From contig NZ_CP031194.1 of the NCBI RefSeq assembly GCF_003344965.1, positions 4,588,001-4,652,000 of the forward strand: 64,000 nt of DNA, written 5' to 3'. Below the pieces are notes generated by a model. It was not told the origin of the DNA. It searched no databases and saw only the letters and a program-made list of their open reading frames with translations. The stretch is from Streptomyces paludis. Lineage in GTDB: Bacteria > Actinomycetota > Actinomycetes > Streptomycetales > Streptomycetaceae. The position numbers and the translations under genes are program-made. Every line of letters begins with the position of its first letter. The stretch's first letter is position 1. Below are positions 25,528 to 34,092 of this stretch, piece by piece.

Positions 25528-26100
25528 ATGGCACGCAGCAGACTCACGCCTGAACGCGAGGCCGAGCTGTACGGTGCCGTGCTCGATCTGCTGCGCGAGG
25601 TCGGTTACGACGCCCTCACCATGGACGCCGTGGCCGCTCGTACCCACTCCAGCAAAGCCACCCTCTACCGCCAGTGGGGGAGCAAGGCCGAGCTGGTCGT
25701 CCGGGCGATGCGGAGCAACAAACCGCTGCACACGACCCAGGTCGACACCGGTTCGCTGCGCGGGGACTTCCTCGCCATGGTGTCGGACACGGACGACTGT
25801 CAGGTGGAGAAGGACACCGCGCTGATGCGGGGTCTGTTCCACGCCGTGCACGACAATCCCGAACTCTTCCAGGCGCTGCGCGAACTGCTCATCGAGCCCG
25901 AGATCGACGGACTCAATGTGCTGCTCCAGCGGGCCGTGGACCGGGGCGAGATCCCCGCGGACAGCCCCGCGCTGAAATATGTCGTCCACATGCTGGTCGG
26001 GGCCTTCGCGGCCCGGCAGCTGATCGAGGATGTGCCGCCGGACCAGGCGTTCCTCGGCTCTTATATCGACGCCGTCGTCTTCCCCGCCCTCGGTGTCTGA
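25528..26100 (+). CDS. TetR-family transcriptional regulator
   Basis: A 190-residue repressor. The DNA-binding domain is at about 8-55 (REAELYGAVLDLLREVGYDALTMDAVAARTHSSKATLYRQWGSKAEL), the best-conserved TetR block. The C-terminal ligand domain has the form usual in regulators next to MMPL exporters (LRELLIEPEIDGLNVLLQRA, LVGAFAARQLIEDVPP). The ATG has GAGGA just upstream. Two palindromes of the same sequence lie in its promoter, and the MMPL gene follows 173 bp downstream on the same strand, so it probably represses itself and the exporter until a toxic or lipid ligand releases it. Confidence 0.92.
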   Translation: MARSRLTPEREAELYGAVLDLLREVGYDALTMDAVAARTHSSKATLYRQWGSKAELVVRAMRSNKPLHTTQVDTGSLRGDFLAMVSDTDDCQVEKDTALMRGLFHAVHDNPELFQALRELLIEPEIDGLNVLLQRAVDRGEIPADSPALKYVVHMLVGAFAARQLIEDVPPDQAFLGSYIDAVVFPALGV

Positions 26101-26273
26101 GTCCCCCTCCCCATAGCACGCAGCACTCCCGCAGCACGCGTCACCGCGGTCACCCGTCGCGGTCGCGTACCCCGCTGTGCCCGTAACACCCCGTAATACC
26201 TGACGCGTACCGCTCTGCCGTCGGGCCGGCTCCCCATGCCCTGTTCGTTCCATAGACCCGGGAGTACGCCCTC

Positions 26274-28502
26274 GTGGCCACGTTCCTCTACAAGCTCGGT
26301 CGGTTCTCCTTCCGGCGCCGCAATTTCGTCGCCCTCGTGTGGGTGGCGCTGCTGGCGCTCGCCGGGGTCGGCGCGGTCTCCGCGGCCACCGCCCCCGCCA
26401 GTTCCTTCTCCATACCCGGTACGGAGGCGCAGAAGGCCTTCGACCTGCTTGAACAGCGCTTCCCGGGCGCCACCGCCGACGGTGCGACCGCCCGGGTCGT
26501 CTTCAAGGCGCCCGACGGCGAGAAGATGACCGACGCCGCGCACAAGGCGGAGGTCGGGAAGATCGTCGGCGAGTTGCAGAGCGGCTCGGACCAGGTCGCC
26601 TCCGTGACCGACCCGTACACCGCCAACGCCGTCTCGCAGGACGGCACCACGGCCTACGTCTCCGTCTCGTACAAGGTCGACCAGGCCACGGTGACCGACG
26701 CCAGCCGCGACGCGCTCACGGAGACCGCCGAAGGCGCGCGCGCCGACGGGCTGACGGTCGAGATCGGCGGTACCGCCCTCCAGGCCGAGCCCGAGGGCGC
26801 CGCGTCCTCCGAGGCCATCGGGGTGGCCCTCGCCGCGGTCGTCCTCGTCATCACCTTCGGATCGCTGATCGCCGCCGGGCTGCCGCTGCTCACCGCGATC
26901 ATCGGGGTCGGTATCTCCTTCGCCGCGATCACCGCGCTGGCGAGCCCCCTGGACCTGGGCACCAGCTCCTCCAGCCTCTCCACGATGATCGGCCTCGCGG
27001 TCGGTATCGACTACGCCCTGTTCATCGTCTCGCGCTACCGCTCCGAACTGGCCGAGGGCCGCGAGCGGGAGGAAGCCATCGGACGCGCCGTCGGCACCGC
27101 CGGTTCCGCCGTGGTCTTCGCCGGTCTCACCGTCGTGATCGCGCTGGCCGGCCTGGTCGTCGTCGACATTCCGGTGCTCACCAAGATGGGCTTCGCCGCG
27201 GCCGGCGCGGTCGTCGTCGCCGTCCTCATCGCCCTCACGCTCGTCCCGGCGTCCCTCGGCTTCGCGGGCAAGCGGGTGTTCGGCCGCAAGGAGCGCAAGG
27301 CCATGGACGAGAAGGCGGCCGCCGGGACGCAGCCCGAGGGCAAGCCCAACATGGGCACCCGCTGGGCGCGCTTCGTCCTGCGCCGTCCCGTCGCCGTCAT
27401 GCTCACCGCGGTCGTCGGCCTCGGTGTGATCGCCATCCCCGCCACCTCGCTGGAGCTGGGCCTGCCCGACGACGGCTCGCAGCCGACCAGCACCACCCAG
27501 CGCCGGGCGTACGACCTGCTCTCCGACGGCTTCGGCCCCGGCTTCAACGGGCCGCTGATGGTGGTCGTCGACGGCAAGTCCCGGAACAACGCCCAGGAGG
27601 CGGCCGACAAGGTCGTCGAATCCGTCGGCAAGCTGGACCATGTCGCCGTCGTCGCGCCGCCCACCCTGAACAAGGCGGGCGACACCGCGATCATCACCGT
27701 GATCCCCAAGGACCGGCCCTCCTCGACCTCCACCGAGGAACTGGTCCACTCCATCCGTGACACCGGCGCCACCGTCAAGTCCGACAACGGCGCGGACGTT
27801 CTGGTCACCGGCAACACCGCCATGAACATCGACTTCGCCCAGCGGATGAACGACGCGCTGATCCCGTACCTCGGTCTTGTCGTCGGTCTCGCCTTCCTGC
27901 TGCTGATGCTGGTCTTCCGGTCGATCCTGGTGCCCCTCAAGGCGGCGCTCGGCTTCCTGCTCTCCGTGGTCGCCACGCTCGGCGCGGTCGTCGCGGTCTT
28001 CCAGTGGGGCTGGCTCGCGGGCCTCTTCGGGGTCGATCAGACCGGTCCGGTGATGGCGATGATGCCGATCTTCCTGGTCGGAATCGTCTTCGGTCTCGCG
28101 ATGGACTACGAGGTCTTCCTCGTCACCCGGATGCGCGAGGCGTTCGCCCACGGCGAGGAGCCGCGCGAGGCCATCGTCACCGGCTTCCGGCACAGCGCGC
28201 GGGTGGTCGTGGCCGCCGCGGCGATCATGATCGCGGTCTTCGCCGGCTTCATCGGTGCGAGTGAGTCGATGATCAAGATGATCGGCTTCGGTCTCGCCAT
28301 CGCCGTCCTCTTCGACGCCTTCGTGGTCCGGATGACGATCGTCCCGGCCGTGCTCGCGCTGCTCGGCAAGCACGCCTGGTGGCTGCCGCGCTGGCTCGAC
28401 CGCGTCCTGCCCAACGTCGACGTCGAGGGCGAGGCGCTGACCAAGCACGACACGGCGCCGACGCAGGGCCCGGACGGGGACCGGGAGTTGGTACGGGTCT
28501 GA
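26274..28502 (+). CDS. MMPL-family RND transporter
   Basis: Proton-driven exporter of 742 residues of the MMPL family (mycobacterial lipid and Streptomyces antibiotic exporters such as ActII-3). It has two similar halves, each with one membrane helix, a large outside domain, then five helices: first half about 1-340 (GTEAQKAFDLLEQRFPGA; then SLSTMIGLAVGIDYALFIVSRYRSEL), second half about 360-725 (TTQRRAYDLLSDGFGPGFNGPL; then VGIVFGLAMDYEVFLVTRMREA). The GIDYALF and AMDYEVF Asp-Tyr pairs are the proton-relay motifs. The GTG start has GGGAG about nine bases upstream. It is likely controlled by the TetR gene before it. Confidence 0.93.
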   Translation: MATFLYKLGRFSFRRRNFVALVWVALLALAGVGAVSAATAPASSFSIPGTEAQKAFDLLEQRFPGATADGATARVVFKAPDGEKMTDAAHKAEVGKIVGELQSGSDQVASVTDPYTANAVSQDGTTAYVSVSYKVDQATVTDASRDALTETAEGARADGLTVEIGGTALQAEPEGAASSEAIGVALAAVVLVITFGSLIAAGLPLLTAIIGVGISFAAITALASPLDLGTSSSSLSTMIGLAVGIDYALFIVSRYRSELAEGREREEAIGRAVGTAGSAVVFAGLTVVIALAGLVVVDIPVLTKMGFAAAGAVVVAVLIALTLVPASLGFAGKRVFGRKERKAMDEKAAAGTQPEGKPNMGTRWARFVLRRPVAVMLTAVVGLGVIAIPATSLELGLPDDGSQPTSTTQRRAYDLLSDGFGPGFNGPLMVVVDGKSRNNAQEAADKVVESVGKLDHVAVVAPPTLNKAGDTAIITVIPKDRPSSTSTEELVHSIRDTGATVKSDNGADVLVTGNTAMNIDFAQRMNDALIPYLGLVVGLAFLLLMLVFRSILVPLKAALGFLLSVVATLGAVVAVFQWGWLAGLFGVDQTGPVMAMMPIFLVGIVFGLAMDYEVFLVTRMREAFAHGEEPREAIVTGFRHSARVVVAAAAIMIAVFAGFIGASESMIKMIGFGLAIAVLFDAFVVRMTIVPAVLALLGKHAWWLPRWLDRVLPNVDVEGEALTKHDTAPTQGPDGDRELVRV

Positions 28503-28596
28503 TCCCGCACCCCCATGACTCCGGAGCCGCCGCCTGAGCGGGGTGGCGGCCCCGGATCGCTGCGGCACCGTGGGGACGGGAGCCGGAGCGGAACAC

Positions 28597-28641
28597 GCGG
28601 CCCGGTCGCACACCTCGGTGGGAGGTGTGGGACCGGGCCGC
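28597..28641. terminator. Long hairpin between the MMPL and SsgA-like genes
   Basis: GCGGCCCGGTC and GACCGGGCCGC (11 bp) plus CACACCTC and GAGGTGTG (8 bp), with one G.G mismatch between them, form a 45-base hairpin with a GGTGG loop. It lies between convergent genes and should stop both. A weaker hairpin (28521-28555) precedes it, just after the MMPL stop. Confidence 0.75.
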
Positions 28642-28662
28642 TGTACGTGTGCGTATGTCCTT

Positions 28663-28740
28663 CAGGCTCTGTTGCCCGTCATGCCCTGTTGCCCGTCATG
28701 CCCTGTTGTTCGTCAGGCTCTGTTGTTCGTCAGGCTCTGT
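28663..28740. repeat. 17-bp tandem repeat, about 4.6 copies
   Basis: The unit CAKGCYCTGTTGYYCGT repeats head to tail at 28663, 28680, 28697 and 28714, with a partial copy at 28731. Copies differ only by C/T and G/T changes in pairs. The array ends within the last codons of the SsgA-like gene, which it supplies, and otherwise lies in its 3' flank. Confidence 0.85.
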
Positions 28741-29164
28741 GGACCAGGCCGCCCTCCGCGCGCTCTTCCCGCGCGTACGTGCTCGCCAGGAACCTGCGCA
28801 GTGGCGCCGAGTCGAACTGCACCACCGCCACCCCGTCCGGCGAGTGGAACTCCATCACCGTCTGCGCCCGGCCGCACGGCCACACCTGTACGTCGTCGCC
28901 GTCGTCCCCGGCGGGCTGCCGCAGGCCGGTTTCGAGGAGCGTGCGGGCGAACGCCCAGACCACCTCGTCCCCGTCGGCGGAGACCTCGGGCGGGAACGCG
29001 ATCCGTACGGTGCCGGGATCCGCGCCGTCATGGCGGAGGGTGACGGTGACCGGTCTGGACTGGGGGGCGTCCGTGATGAGACGGGCCTTGGCGGGCTGTT
29101 CCACGAGCTGCCCAGGGGGCTGTTCGACGGACTCTTCGACGGGCTGTTCGACGGCGGGAGACAT
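28730..29164 (-). CDS. SsgA-like sporulation/cell-division protein
   Basis: SsgA-family (SALP) protein of 144 residues. These actinomycete proteins guide septum placement, germination and spore-wall events. The family core is at about 38-130: VTVTLRHDGADPGTVRIAFPP, VVWAFARTLLETGL, VQVWPCGRAQTVMEFHSPDG and LRRFLASTYA. The N-terminus has an unusual short acidic repeat (EQPVEESVEQPPGQLVEQP). The ATG is chosen from GAGGAG seven bases upstream. The last codons come from the 17-bp tandem repeat, so the C-terminus is evolving quickly. It is divergent from the metal importer. Which SALP (A-G) it is cannot be told by eye. Confidence 0.85.
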   Translation of the reverse strand: MSPAVEQPVEESVEQPPGQLVEQPAKARLITDAPQSRPVTVTLRHDGADPGTVRIAFPPEVSADGDEVVWAFARTLLETGLRQPAGDDGDDVQVWPCGRAQTVMEFHSPDGVAVVQFDSAPLRRFLASTYAREERAEGGLVHRA

Positions 29165-29289
29165 GTCATTGCTCCTCGGCGGATCGTCTGGCCGGGCGGG
29201 GACGTAAGGCCATAACGCTCTTAATAGTACAAATGATGCTCCTTGGCATGTCGCGCGGCTGGTCGCGCCGTATCTCGCATGCCGTCCGC

Positions 29290-29310
29290 TCTTGCGAATC
29301 ATTCGCAAGA
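29290..29310. promoter_or_regulatory. Nur-like (nickel Fur family) operator
   Basis: A 21-bp palindrome, perfect apart from its centre: TCTTGCGAA, a 3-base centre, then TTCGCAAGA. It reads TTGCGA-N5-TCGCAA, which fits the Nur box of S. coelicolor (TTGC and GCAA half-sites around five central bases). It is 17 bp upstream of the cbiM start, so a nickel-loaded repressor bound here would block the importer. Confidence 0.65.
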
Positions 29311-29327
29311 GGCCCGATCATCGGTCC

Positions 29328-30452
29328 ATGCATGTGCCCGACGGATTTATCAACGTGCCCGTCTCGGTCGCCACCGGCGCCGTCGCGGCGACCGCCGTCG
29401 CCGTCAGCCTCCGCGGCGCCCGCCGGGAGCTGGACGAGCGCACCGCGCCCCTGGCCGGGCTCGTCGCCGCCTTCGTCTTCGCCGTCCAGATGCTGAACTT
29501 CCCGGTCGCCGCCGGGACCAGCGGCCATCTGCTGGGCGGGGCGCTCGCCGCCATCCTCGTCGGCCCGTACACCGGTGTCCTCTGTATCTCCGTCGTCCTG
29601 CTGATGCAGGGCATCCTCTTCGCGGACGGCGGGCTCACCGCGCTCGGCGTGAACATCACCAACATGGCCGTCGTGACGACCGTCGTCGCGTACGCGCTCT
29701 TCCGCGGGCTGGTCCGGATCCTGCCCCGTACCCGCCGCTCGATCACGGGCGCGACCTTCGTCGCCGCGCTGGTCTCCGTCCCGGCCGCCGCGCTCGCCTT
29801 CACCGGGATGTACGCCGTCGGGGGGACGACGGACATCCCGATCGGCCGGGTGGCGGTCGCGATGACCGGGGTCCATGTGCTCATCGGCATCGGCGAGGCG
29901 GTGATCACGGCGCTCACCGTCGGCGCCGTCATCGCCGTACGCCCGGACCTGGTGTACGGGGCGCGCGGGCTCACCGCGCCGCTGAAGCTGCGGGTGGGCG
30001 GGGAGCTGGTGGACGCGGCGGTTCCGGGGGCGGGGGAGCCTGTCGCCGCGCGGTCGGCTTCGGCTTCGGCTTCGGCGTCCACCCGTAACGTCCGGATCGC
30101 CGGGCTGGTCACCGCGCTCGTCCTCGCCGGGTTCGTCTCGTACTACGCCTCGTCCAGCCCGGACGGACTGGAGAAGGTCGCCGCCGACCAGGGCATCGAC
30201 GAGAAGACCGAGGCGCACCACACCGACGGCTCCCCGCTCGCGGGCTACGGCGTCGCGGACATCTCCGACGGCCGGCTCTCCGGCGGGCTCGCCGGGGTGA
30301 TCGGGGTGGGTGCCACGGTCGCCGTCGGCAGCGGGATCTTCTGGGCGGTACGGAGGCGGCGCACGGCCGAGGGCGCGGGGGCAGGTCAGGGGGCGGTCGG
30401 TGGCGGGGCCGGGCCGGACGGGGATCCCTCCGTACCCGCCGGGAACGCCTGA
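29328..30452 (+). CDS. cbiM: CbiM/NikM-type ECF transporter component fused to a CbiN-like (PDGLE) domain
   Basis: Substrate-binding membrane component of a group I ECF metal importer, 374 residues. It begins MHVPDGFI; in this family Met1 and His2 are metal ligands, which fixes the start at this ATG. Six to seven membrane helices follow (AGLVAAFVFAVQMLNFPV, HLLGGALAAILVGPYTGVL). After about residue 245 there is a second part with one helix, SSSPDGLEKVA (the PDGLE motif of CbiN/NikN) and a last helix, so M and N are fused. A hexanucleotide repeat at about 30056-30076 encodes SASASAS in the linker. The adjacent Nur-like operator points to Ni2+ over Co2+; no cobalamin riboswitch is seen. Confidence 0.9.
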   Translation: MHVPDGFINVPVSVATGAVAATAVAVSLRGARRELDERTAPLAGLVAAFVFAVQMLNFPVAAGTSGHLLGGALAAILVGPYTGVLCISVVLLMQGILFADGGLTALGVNITNMAVVTTVVAYALFRGLVRILPRTRRSITGATFVAALVSVPAAALAFTGMYAVGGTTDIPIGRVAVAMTGVHVLIGIGEAVITALTVGAVIAVRPDLVYGARGLTAPLKLRVGGELVDAAVPGAGEPVAARSASASASASTRNVRIAGLVTALVLAGFVSYYASSSPDGLEKVAADQGIDEKTEAHHTDGSPLAGYGVADISDGRLSGGLAGVIGVGATVAVGSGIFWAVRRRRTAEGAGAGQGAVGGGAGPDGDPSVPAGNA

Positions 30453-30453
30453 C

Positions 30454-31215
30454 ATGGGCGCCGGGCACGCCCACAAGCTCTACCGGCCGGGCCACTCGCC
30501 CGTCCACGCGCTGCCGCCGCACTGCAAGCTCGCCGCCGTCTTCGGCTTCGTCCTGGTCGTCGTCTCCACCCCGCGCACGGCGGTCTGGGCGTTCGCGCTC
30601 TACGCGCTGCTGCTCGCGGCGGTCGCCGCCGTCGCCCGGATCCCGGCCGGATTTCTGCTGCGGCGGCTGCTGATCGAGGTCCCGTTCGTCGCGTTCGCGG
30701 TGCTGATGCCCTTCGTGGTCCCGGGCGAGCAGGTGGTGTTCGCCGGTCTGTCGCTCAGCGTCCCCGGGCTGTGGGGCGCCTGGAACGTCCTCGCCAAGGG
30801 CACGCTCGGCGTCGCCGCGTCCGTACTCCTCGCCTCCACCACCGAACTGCGCGCGCTGCTGCTCGGCCTCCAGCGGCTGCGGCTGCCGCCGCTGCTCGTG
30901 CAGATCGCGTCGTTCATGATCCGCTACGGCGATGTGATCACCGACGAGATGCGCCGGATGTCCATCGCCCGCCGCTCGCGCGGCTTCGAGGCCCGGGGCG
31001 TACGGCACTGGGGCGTGCTCGCCAAGTCGGCGGGCGCGCTCTTCATCCGCTCGTACGAACGCGGCGAGCGGGTGCATCTGGCGATGGTCAGCCGGGGGTA
31101 CGCCGGGACCATGCCGGTGATCGACGAGGTGCGCGCGGACCGGACGCAGTGGACGTACGCGGCGGCCCTCCCGGTGTCGGCGCTCGCGGTGTGTCTGCTT
31201 GGCTGGGCGCTATGA
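30454..31215 (+). CDS. cbiQ: CbiQ-type ECF transporter T component
   Basis: Transmembrane coupling protein of 253 residues that links the CbiM component to the ATPase. The hydrophobic helices (CKLAAVFGFVLVVVST, FALYALLLAAVAAVA) are followed by the cytoplasmic signature with two Ala-Arg-Gly-type coupling motifs (MSIARRSRGFEARG and HLAMVSRGYAG). It starts one base after the cbiM stop and overlaps the cbiO start in ATGA, so the three genes are one coupled operon. Confidence 0.9.
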   Translation: MGAGHAHKLYRPGHSPVHALPPHCKLAAVFGFVLVVVSTPRTAVWAFALYALLLAAVAAVARIPAGFLLRRLLIEVPFVAFAVLMPFVVPGEQVVFAGLSLSVPGLWGAWNVLAKGTLGVAASVLLASTTELRALLLGLQRLRLPPLLVQIASFMIRYGDVITDEMRRMSIARRSRGFEARGVRHWGVLAKSAGALFIRSYERGERVHLAMVSRGYAGTMPVIDEVRADRTQWTYAAALPVSALAVCLLGWAL

Positions 31216-32090
31216 CCGCGCCCGAACCCGTACCCGCGCCCGACGCCGCGCCCGAACCCGTACCCGCGCCTGAACCCGTACCCGTGTCCGTTTCCGACCC
31301 CGTACCCGTTTCCGACGCCGACTCCGTACCGCTTCCGCCGTCCCTCGACGTCCGTGGCCTCGCGTACGCCTATCCCGACGGCCACCAGGCACTGTTCGGC
31401 GTCGATCTGACCGTCGCGCGCGGCGAGCGGGTGGCGCTGCTCGGCCCCAACGGCGCGGGCAAGACCACCCTCGTACTGCACCTGAACGGCATCCTCACGG
31501 CGGGTGCCGGTACGGTCGCGGTCGCCGGACTGCCTGTGGAGCGGCGGAACTTGGCGGAGATCCGGCGCCGGGTCGGCATCGTCTTCCAGGACCCGGACGA
31601 CCAGCTGTTCATGCCGACCGTACGGGAGGACGTGGCCTTCGGCCCGGCCGCCTCCGGGCTGCGCGGCGCCGAGCTGGAGGCGCGGGTCGTGGCGGCGCTG
31701 CGGCAGGTGGGGATGGCGGAGTACGCGGACCGGCCGCCGCACCATCTGTCCTTCGGCCAGCGCCGCCGGGTCGCGGTGGCGACCGTACTGGCCATGGAGC
31801 CCGAGATCCTCGTACTGGACGAGCCGTCGTCCAATCTGGACCCGGCGTCCCGCCGCGAACTCGCGGACATCCTGCGGTCGTTGGACATCACCGTGCTGAT
31901 GGTCACGCACGATCTGCCGTACGCGCTCGAACTCTGCCCGCGCGCGGTCGTCCTGAGCGAGGGCGTCATCGCGGCGGACGGCCCGACGGGAGCGCTGCTC
32001 TCCGACGACCAACTGATGCGCGCACACCGCCTGGAGCTGCCTTTCGGCTTCAACCCGGCGACGGTACGGGCCCCTTCCGGAGCCGCGTAG
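31212..32090 (+). CDS. cbiO: CbiO-type ECF transporter ATPase
   Basis: ATPase of 292 residues driving the Ni/Co importer. Walker A is GPNGAGKTT (about 79-87), Q-loop VFQDPDDQLFMPTV (typical of ECF ATPases), signature LSFGQRRRVAVATVL, Walker B ILVLDEPSSNLDP and H-loop MVTHDLPYA. The first 40 residues are an unusual Pro/Val/Glu repeat (PEPVPAP units) encoded by tandem 12-18 bp DNA repeats, absent from typical CbiO proteins. It is the last gene of the operon and converges with the solenoid-protein gene. Confidence 0.9.
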   Translation: MTAPEPVPAPDAAPEPVPAPEPVPVSVSDPVPVSDADSVPLPPSLDVRGLAYAYPDGHQALFGVDLTVARGERVALLGPNGAGKTTLVLHLNGILTAGAGTVAVAGLPVERRNLAEIRRRVGIVFQDPDDQLFMPTVREDVAFGPAASGLRGAELEARVVAALRQVGMAEYADRPPHHLSFGQRRRVAVATVLAMEPEILVLDEPSSNLDPASRRELADILRSLDITVLMVTHDLPYALELCPRAVVLSEGVIAADGPTGALLSDDQLMRAHRLELPFGFNPATVRAPSGAA

Positions 32091-32111
32091 CCGGTCATCC
32101 CGCGTAGCCGG

Positions 32112-33491
32112 TCATTCCGCGTGGGTGGCGAGGATGTCGTACATCTCGGCGGGCCGCAGCGCGGGGTTGGCGGCGGCGTCGTCGACGACCTCGGGGGCCG
32201 GGTCCGACAGGAGCCGCGTCAGCAGCTCCTGCGTGATGTTGGGGTGACGGGCGACGCCTCGGCGCACGAAGTGCTCGGCGTCGGCGGCGAGTTGTGCCAG
32301 GGCGGGTACGGGCAGTGCCGGGTCCTGGAGGGCTACGTAGCGGATGTGCGGGCTCGGTTCGTCGACGAACGTGCGCAGTGTGTGCCGGGGGAAGCGGGGG
32401 TGGTCGACCAGCAGCGGCCGGATGTGGAACACCTCGCCGTGGGCGCGGACCAGCCGCTCCAGTACCTCCGGCGGAGCGTCCGGGCGGCGGGCGGCGGTGC
32501 GGCGGACCGTGAGTTCCGGGTCGCTGTCCAGCCGGCGCCATGCCTCGTCGGGCAGGTCGTGGCAGGAGGCCAGCACCCGCCGGAAGGCGCTGTGCGGGCA
32601 GTCGAGGTAGGTCAGCCGCTCGTCGAGGGGCGCCTCGCGCAGCCAGTCCGGCTCGATTCCGTACCAGCTCAGCGCCACATCGGCCTCGATGCTGCCGCCC
32701 GCGCGGTCGGCTTCCACGCGCGCGTACAGCCGGTCCCGGGTCGCGGCGTCCGTATGGCGGTGCTGCGCCACCGCGACGCGCACCATCGGATCGTCGATCT
32801 CCCCGGCCGCGTCCATCTCCAGGATGCGGGCCACCATCGCGGACGACAGACACGGGTTCTCGGTGACAGCCTGATGGGTCTCCTCGTCCTCGCTCCGCAT
32901 GAGCGGTACGAACTGGTCCCACGTGAGCGGGGCGTGACGCGCCACGTTCGCCCGCGTGGCCGGGTCCGCGAGGCAACGGTCCCGCCACTCGGGCGGGACG
33001 GCCGGCTGCCCGTGCCCGGTCGCGCTCGCGCGGACCGTTGGATCCGGGTCCGCGAGCAGCTCCACGTGTACGGCGAGGGGCCGGTCGCGCCAGGCCCGCG
33101 CGACCGCCGCGCGCAGCGGCGCACTCGGCGCGCCGACGAGCGCGGTCCGGGGCCGGCCGTAGGCGTCCTCCAGGTCTTCGATGTCCATCGGCACATCGCG
33201 GTCGACCATGGAGCGGACGAAGTCCGCGTGCGCGTCACGGATCGCCGGATCGGGATGCCCGGCGATCCGGCGGCGCATCGCCGGGGAGAGCCGGTCCCTG
33301 GGCCGGACGACCGTGACGCTGTTGTCGCCGTGCGCCAGCAGGGCCTCGACGACGGCGTCCGGCAGCGGGCCGCCGCGCCCCGCCATCCCGTGCCGGCCGG
33401 CCGGGTGCGCGGCGAGGCGCACGAGGATGTCCTCGGGGGCGGCCGGGTTCCGGCCCAGCCCGGACAGGTGCGGGTGGTGGAGGCTTGTCAT
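32112..33491 (-). CDS. Helical solenoid (LRV-like repeat) protein
   Basis: A 459-residue cytoplasmic protein built of repeated helical units of about 24 residues: e.g. SPAMRRRIAGHPDPAIRDAHA, DPTVRASATGHGQPAVPPEW, DPELTVRRTAARRPDAPPEV and TQELLTRLLSDPAPEVVDDAA. The recurring pattern of Asp-Pro, small residues, Ala-x-Asn/His-Pro is that of the leucine-rich-repeat variant (LRV)/HEAT-like group. No catalytic motif or cysteine cluster is present, so it is likely a protein-binding scaffold. No neighbour suggests a partner; the function is unknown. Confidence 0.7.
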   Translation of the reverse strand: MTSLHHPHLSGLGRNPAAPEDILVRLAAHPAGRHGMAGRGGPLPDAVVEALLAHGDNSVTVVRPRDRLSPAMRRRIAGHPDPAIRDAHADFVRSMVDRDVPMDIEDLEDAYGRPRTALVGAPSAPLRAAVARAWRDRPLAVHVELLADPDPTVRASATGHGQPAVPPEWRDRCLADPATRANVARHAPLTWDQFVPLMRSEDEETHQAVTENPCLSSAMVARILEMDAAGEIDDPMVRVAVAQHRHTDAATRDRLYARVEADRAGGSIEADVALSWYGIEPDWLREAPLDERLTYLDCPHSAFRRVLASCHDLPDEAWRRLDSDPELTVRRTAARRPDAPPEVLERLVRAHGEVFHIRPLLVDHPRFPRHTLRTFVDEPSPHIRYVALQDPALPVPALAQLAADAEHFVRRGVARHPNITQELLTRLLSDPAPEVVDDAAANPALRPAEMYDILATHAE

Positions 33492-33555
33492 CGGCTCAAG
33501 GTAGTGGCACGGCCCGGTAACTTCAGCCCGGTTAAAGGGCCTTGGCCTGACGGGA

Positions 33556-33960
33556 TCAGGCGGGCAGCTTGGTGTCGACGATGAAGCTGATCTCGATGAC
33601 CTGGCCGGGGAAGGTCAGCGCGGTGACACCGAGCACGGTGCTGACCGGGCGGTGGTCGCCGTAATACGCCAGGTTGCCCCGCATGGTCTCGTCGGAGTGC
33701 CGCTGCACGTCCACCACGTACAGGACCTGCGAGACGATCTGGTTGCGGGTGACGCCGTAGTGGCCAAGGATCTTGTCGAAGTTGGCGTAGGTCAGCTTGA
33801 GTTGGGCGGCGAAGGCGTCCGCGTGGCGGAACTCTCCGGCGTCGTCGAGGGAGAGCTGTCCGGAGACATGGATCAGGTCCCCGGACTTGATCGCCTGCGT
33901 GTAGCCGAACGCGCTCTCGGCCGGGATGTTGTGGTTGAAGGTGTCGGTGGTGGTGGCCAT
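33556..33960 (-). CDS. RidA-family protein
   Basis: RidA/YjgF-type protein of 134 residues, related to enamine/imine deaminases that remove reactive intermediates. It has GDLIHVSGQLSLDDAGEF, the helix YANFDKILGHYGVTRNQIV, VDVQRHSD and PVSTVLGVTALTFPGQVIEISF. The arginine that binds carboxylate in canonical RidA (usually R in the RP..V block, here HRPVSTVLG) appears shifted, so it may belong to another RidA subgroup. GAGGA lies eight bases before the ATG. It is divergent from an HxlR regulator 132 bp away, which probably controls it. Confidence 0.87.
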   Translation of the reverse strand: MATTTDTFNHNIPAESAFGYTQAIKSGDLIHVSGQLSLDDAGEFRHADAFAAQLKLTYANFDKILGHYGVTRNQIVSQVLYVVDVQRHSDETMRGNLAYYGDHRPVSTVLGVTALTFPGQVIEISFIVDTKLPA

Positions 33961-34020
33961 GGTGTGTGTCCTCACTGGTGTGGCCGCGGGGTGCGCGTGC
34001 TGGGCGCACGTGCTCTCTTG

Positions 34021-34079
34021 CGGTTACTGGGAAACCGTAGAAGAGTGAGCGCTGACCTGGAAGAACGCACTTTTTAGTG
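34021..34079. promoter_or_regulatory. Candidate HxlR operator repeats
   Basis: In the gap between the divergent ridA-type and hxlR-type genes there are two inverted repeats, CGGTT-N7-AACCG (34021-34037) and CACT-TTTT-AGTG (34068-34079). The second ends 13 bases before the HxlR ATG. Both suit a dimeric winged-helix repressor. Confidence 0.45.
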
Positions 34080-34092
34080 ACTGGGGAACCTC

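Noticed and set aside
29165..29327. Cobalamin riboswitch ahead of cbiM
   Set aside because: The gap is too short and lacks the B12-box; the palindrome explains the regulation better.
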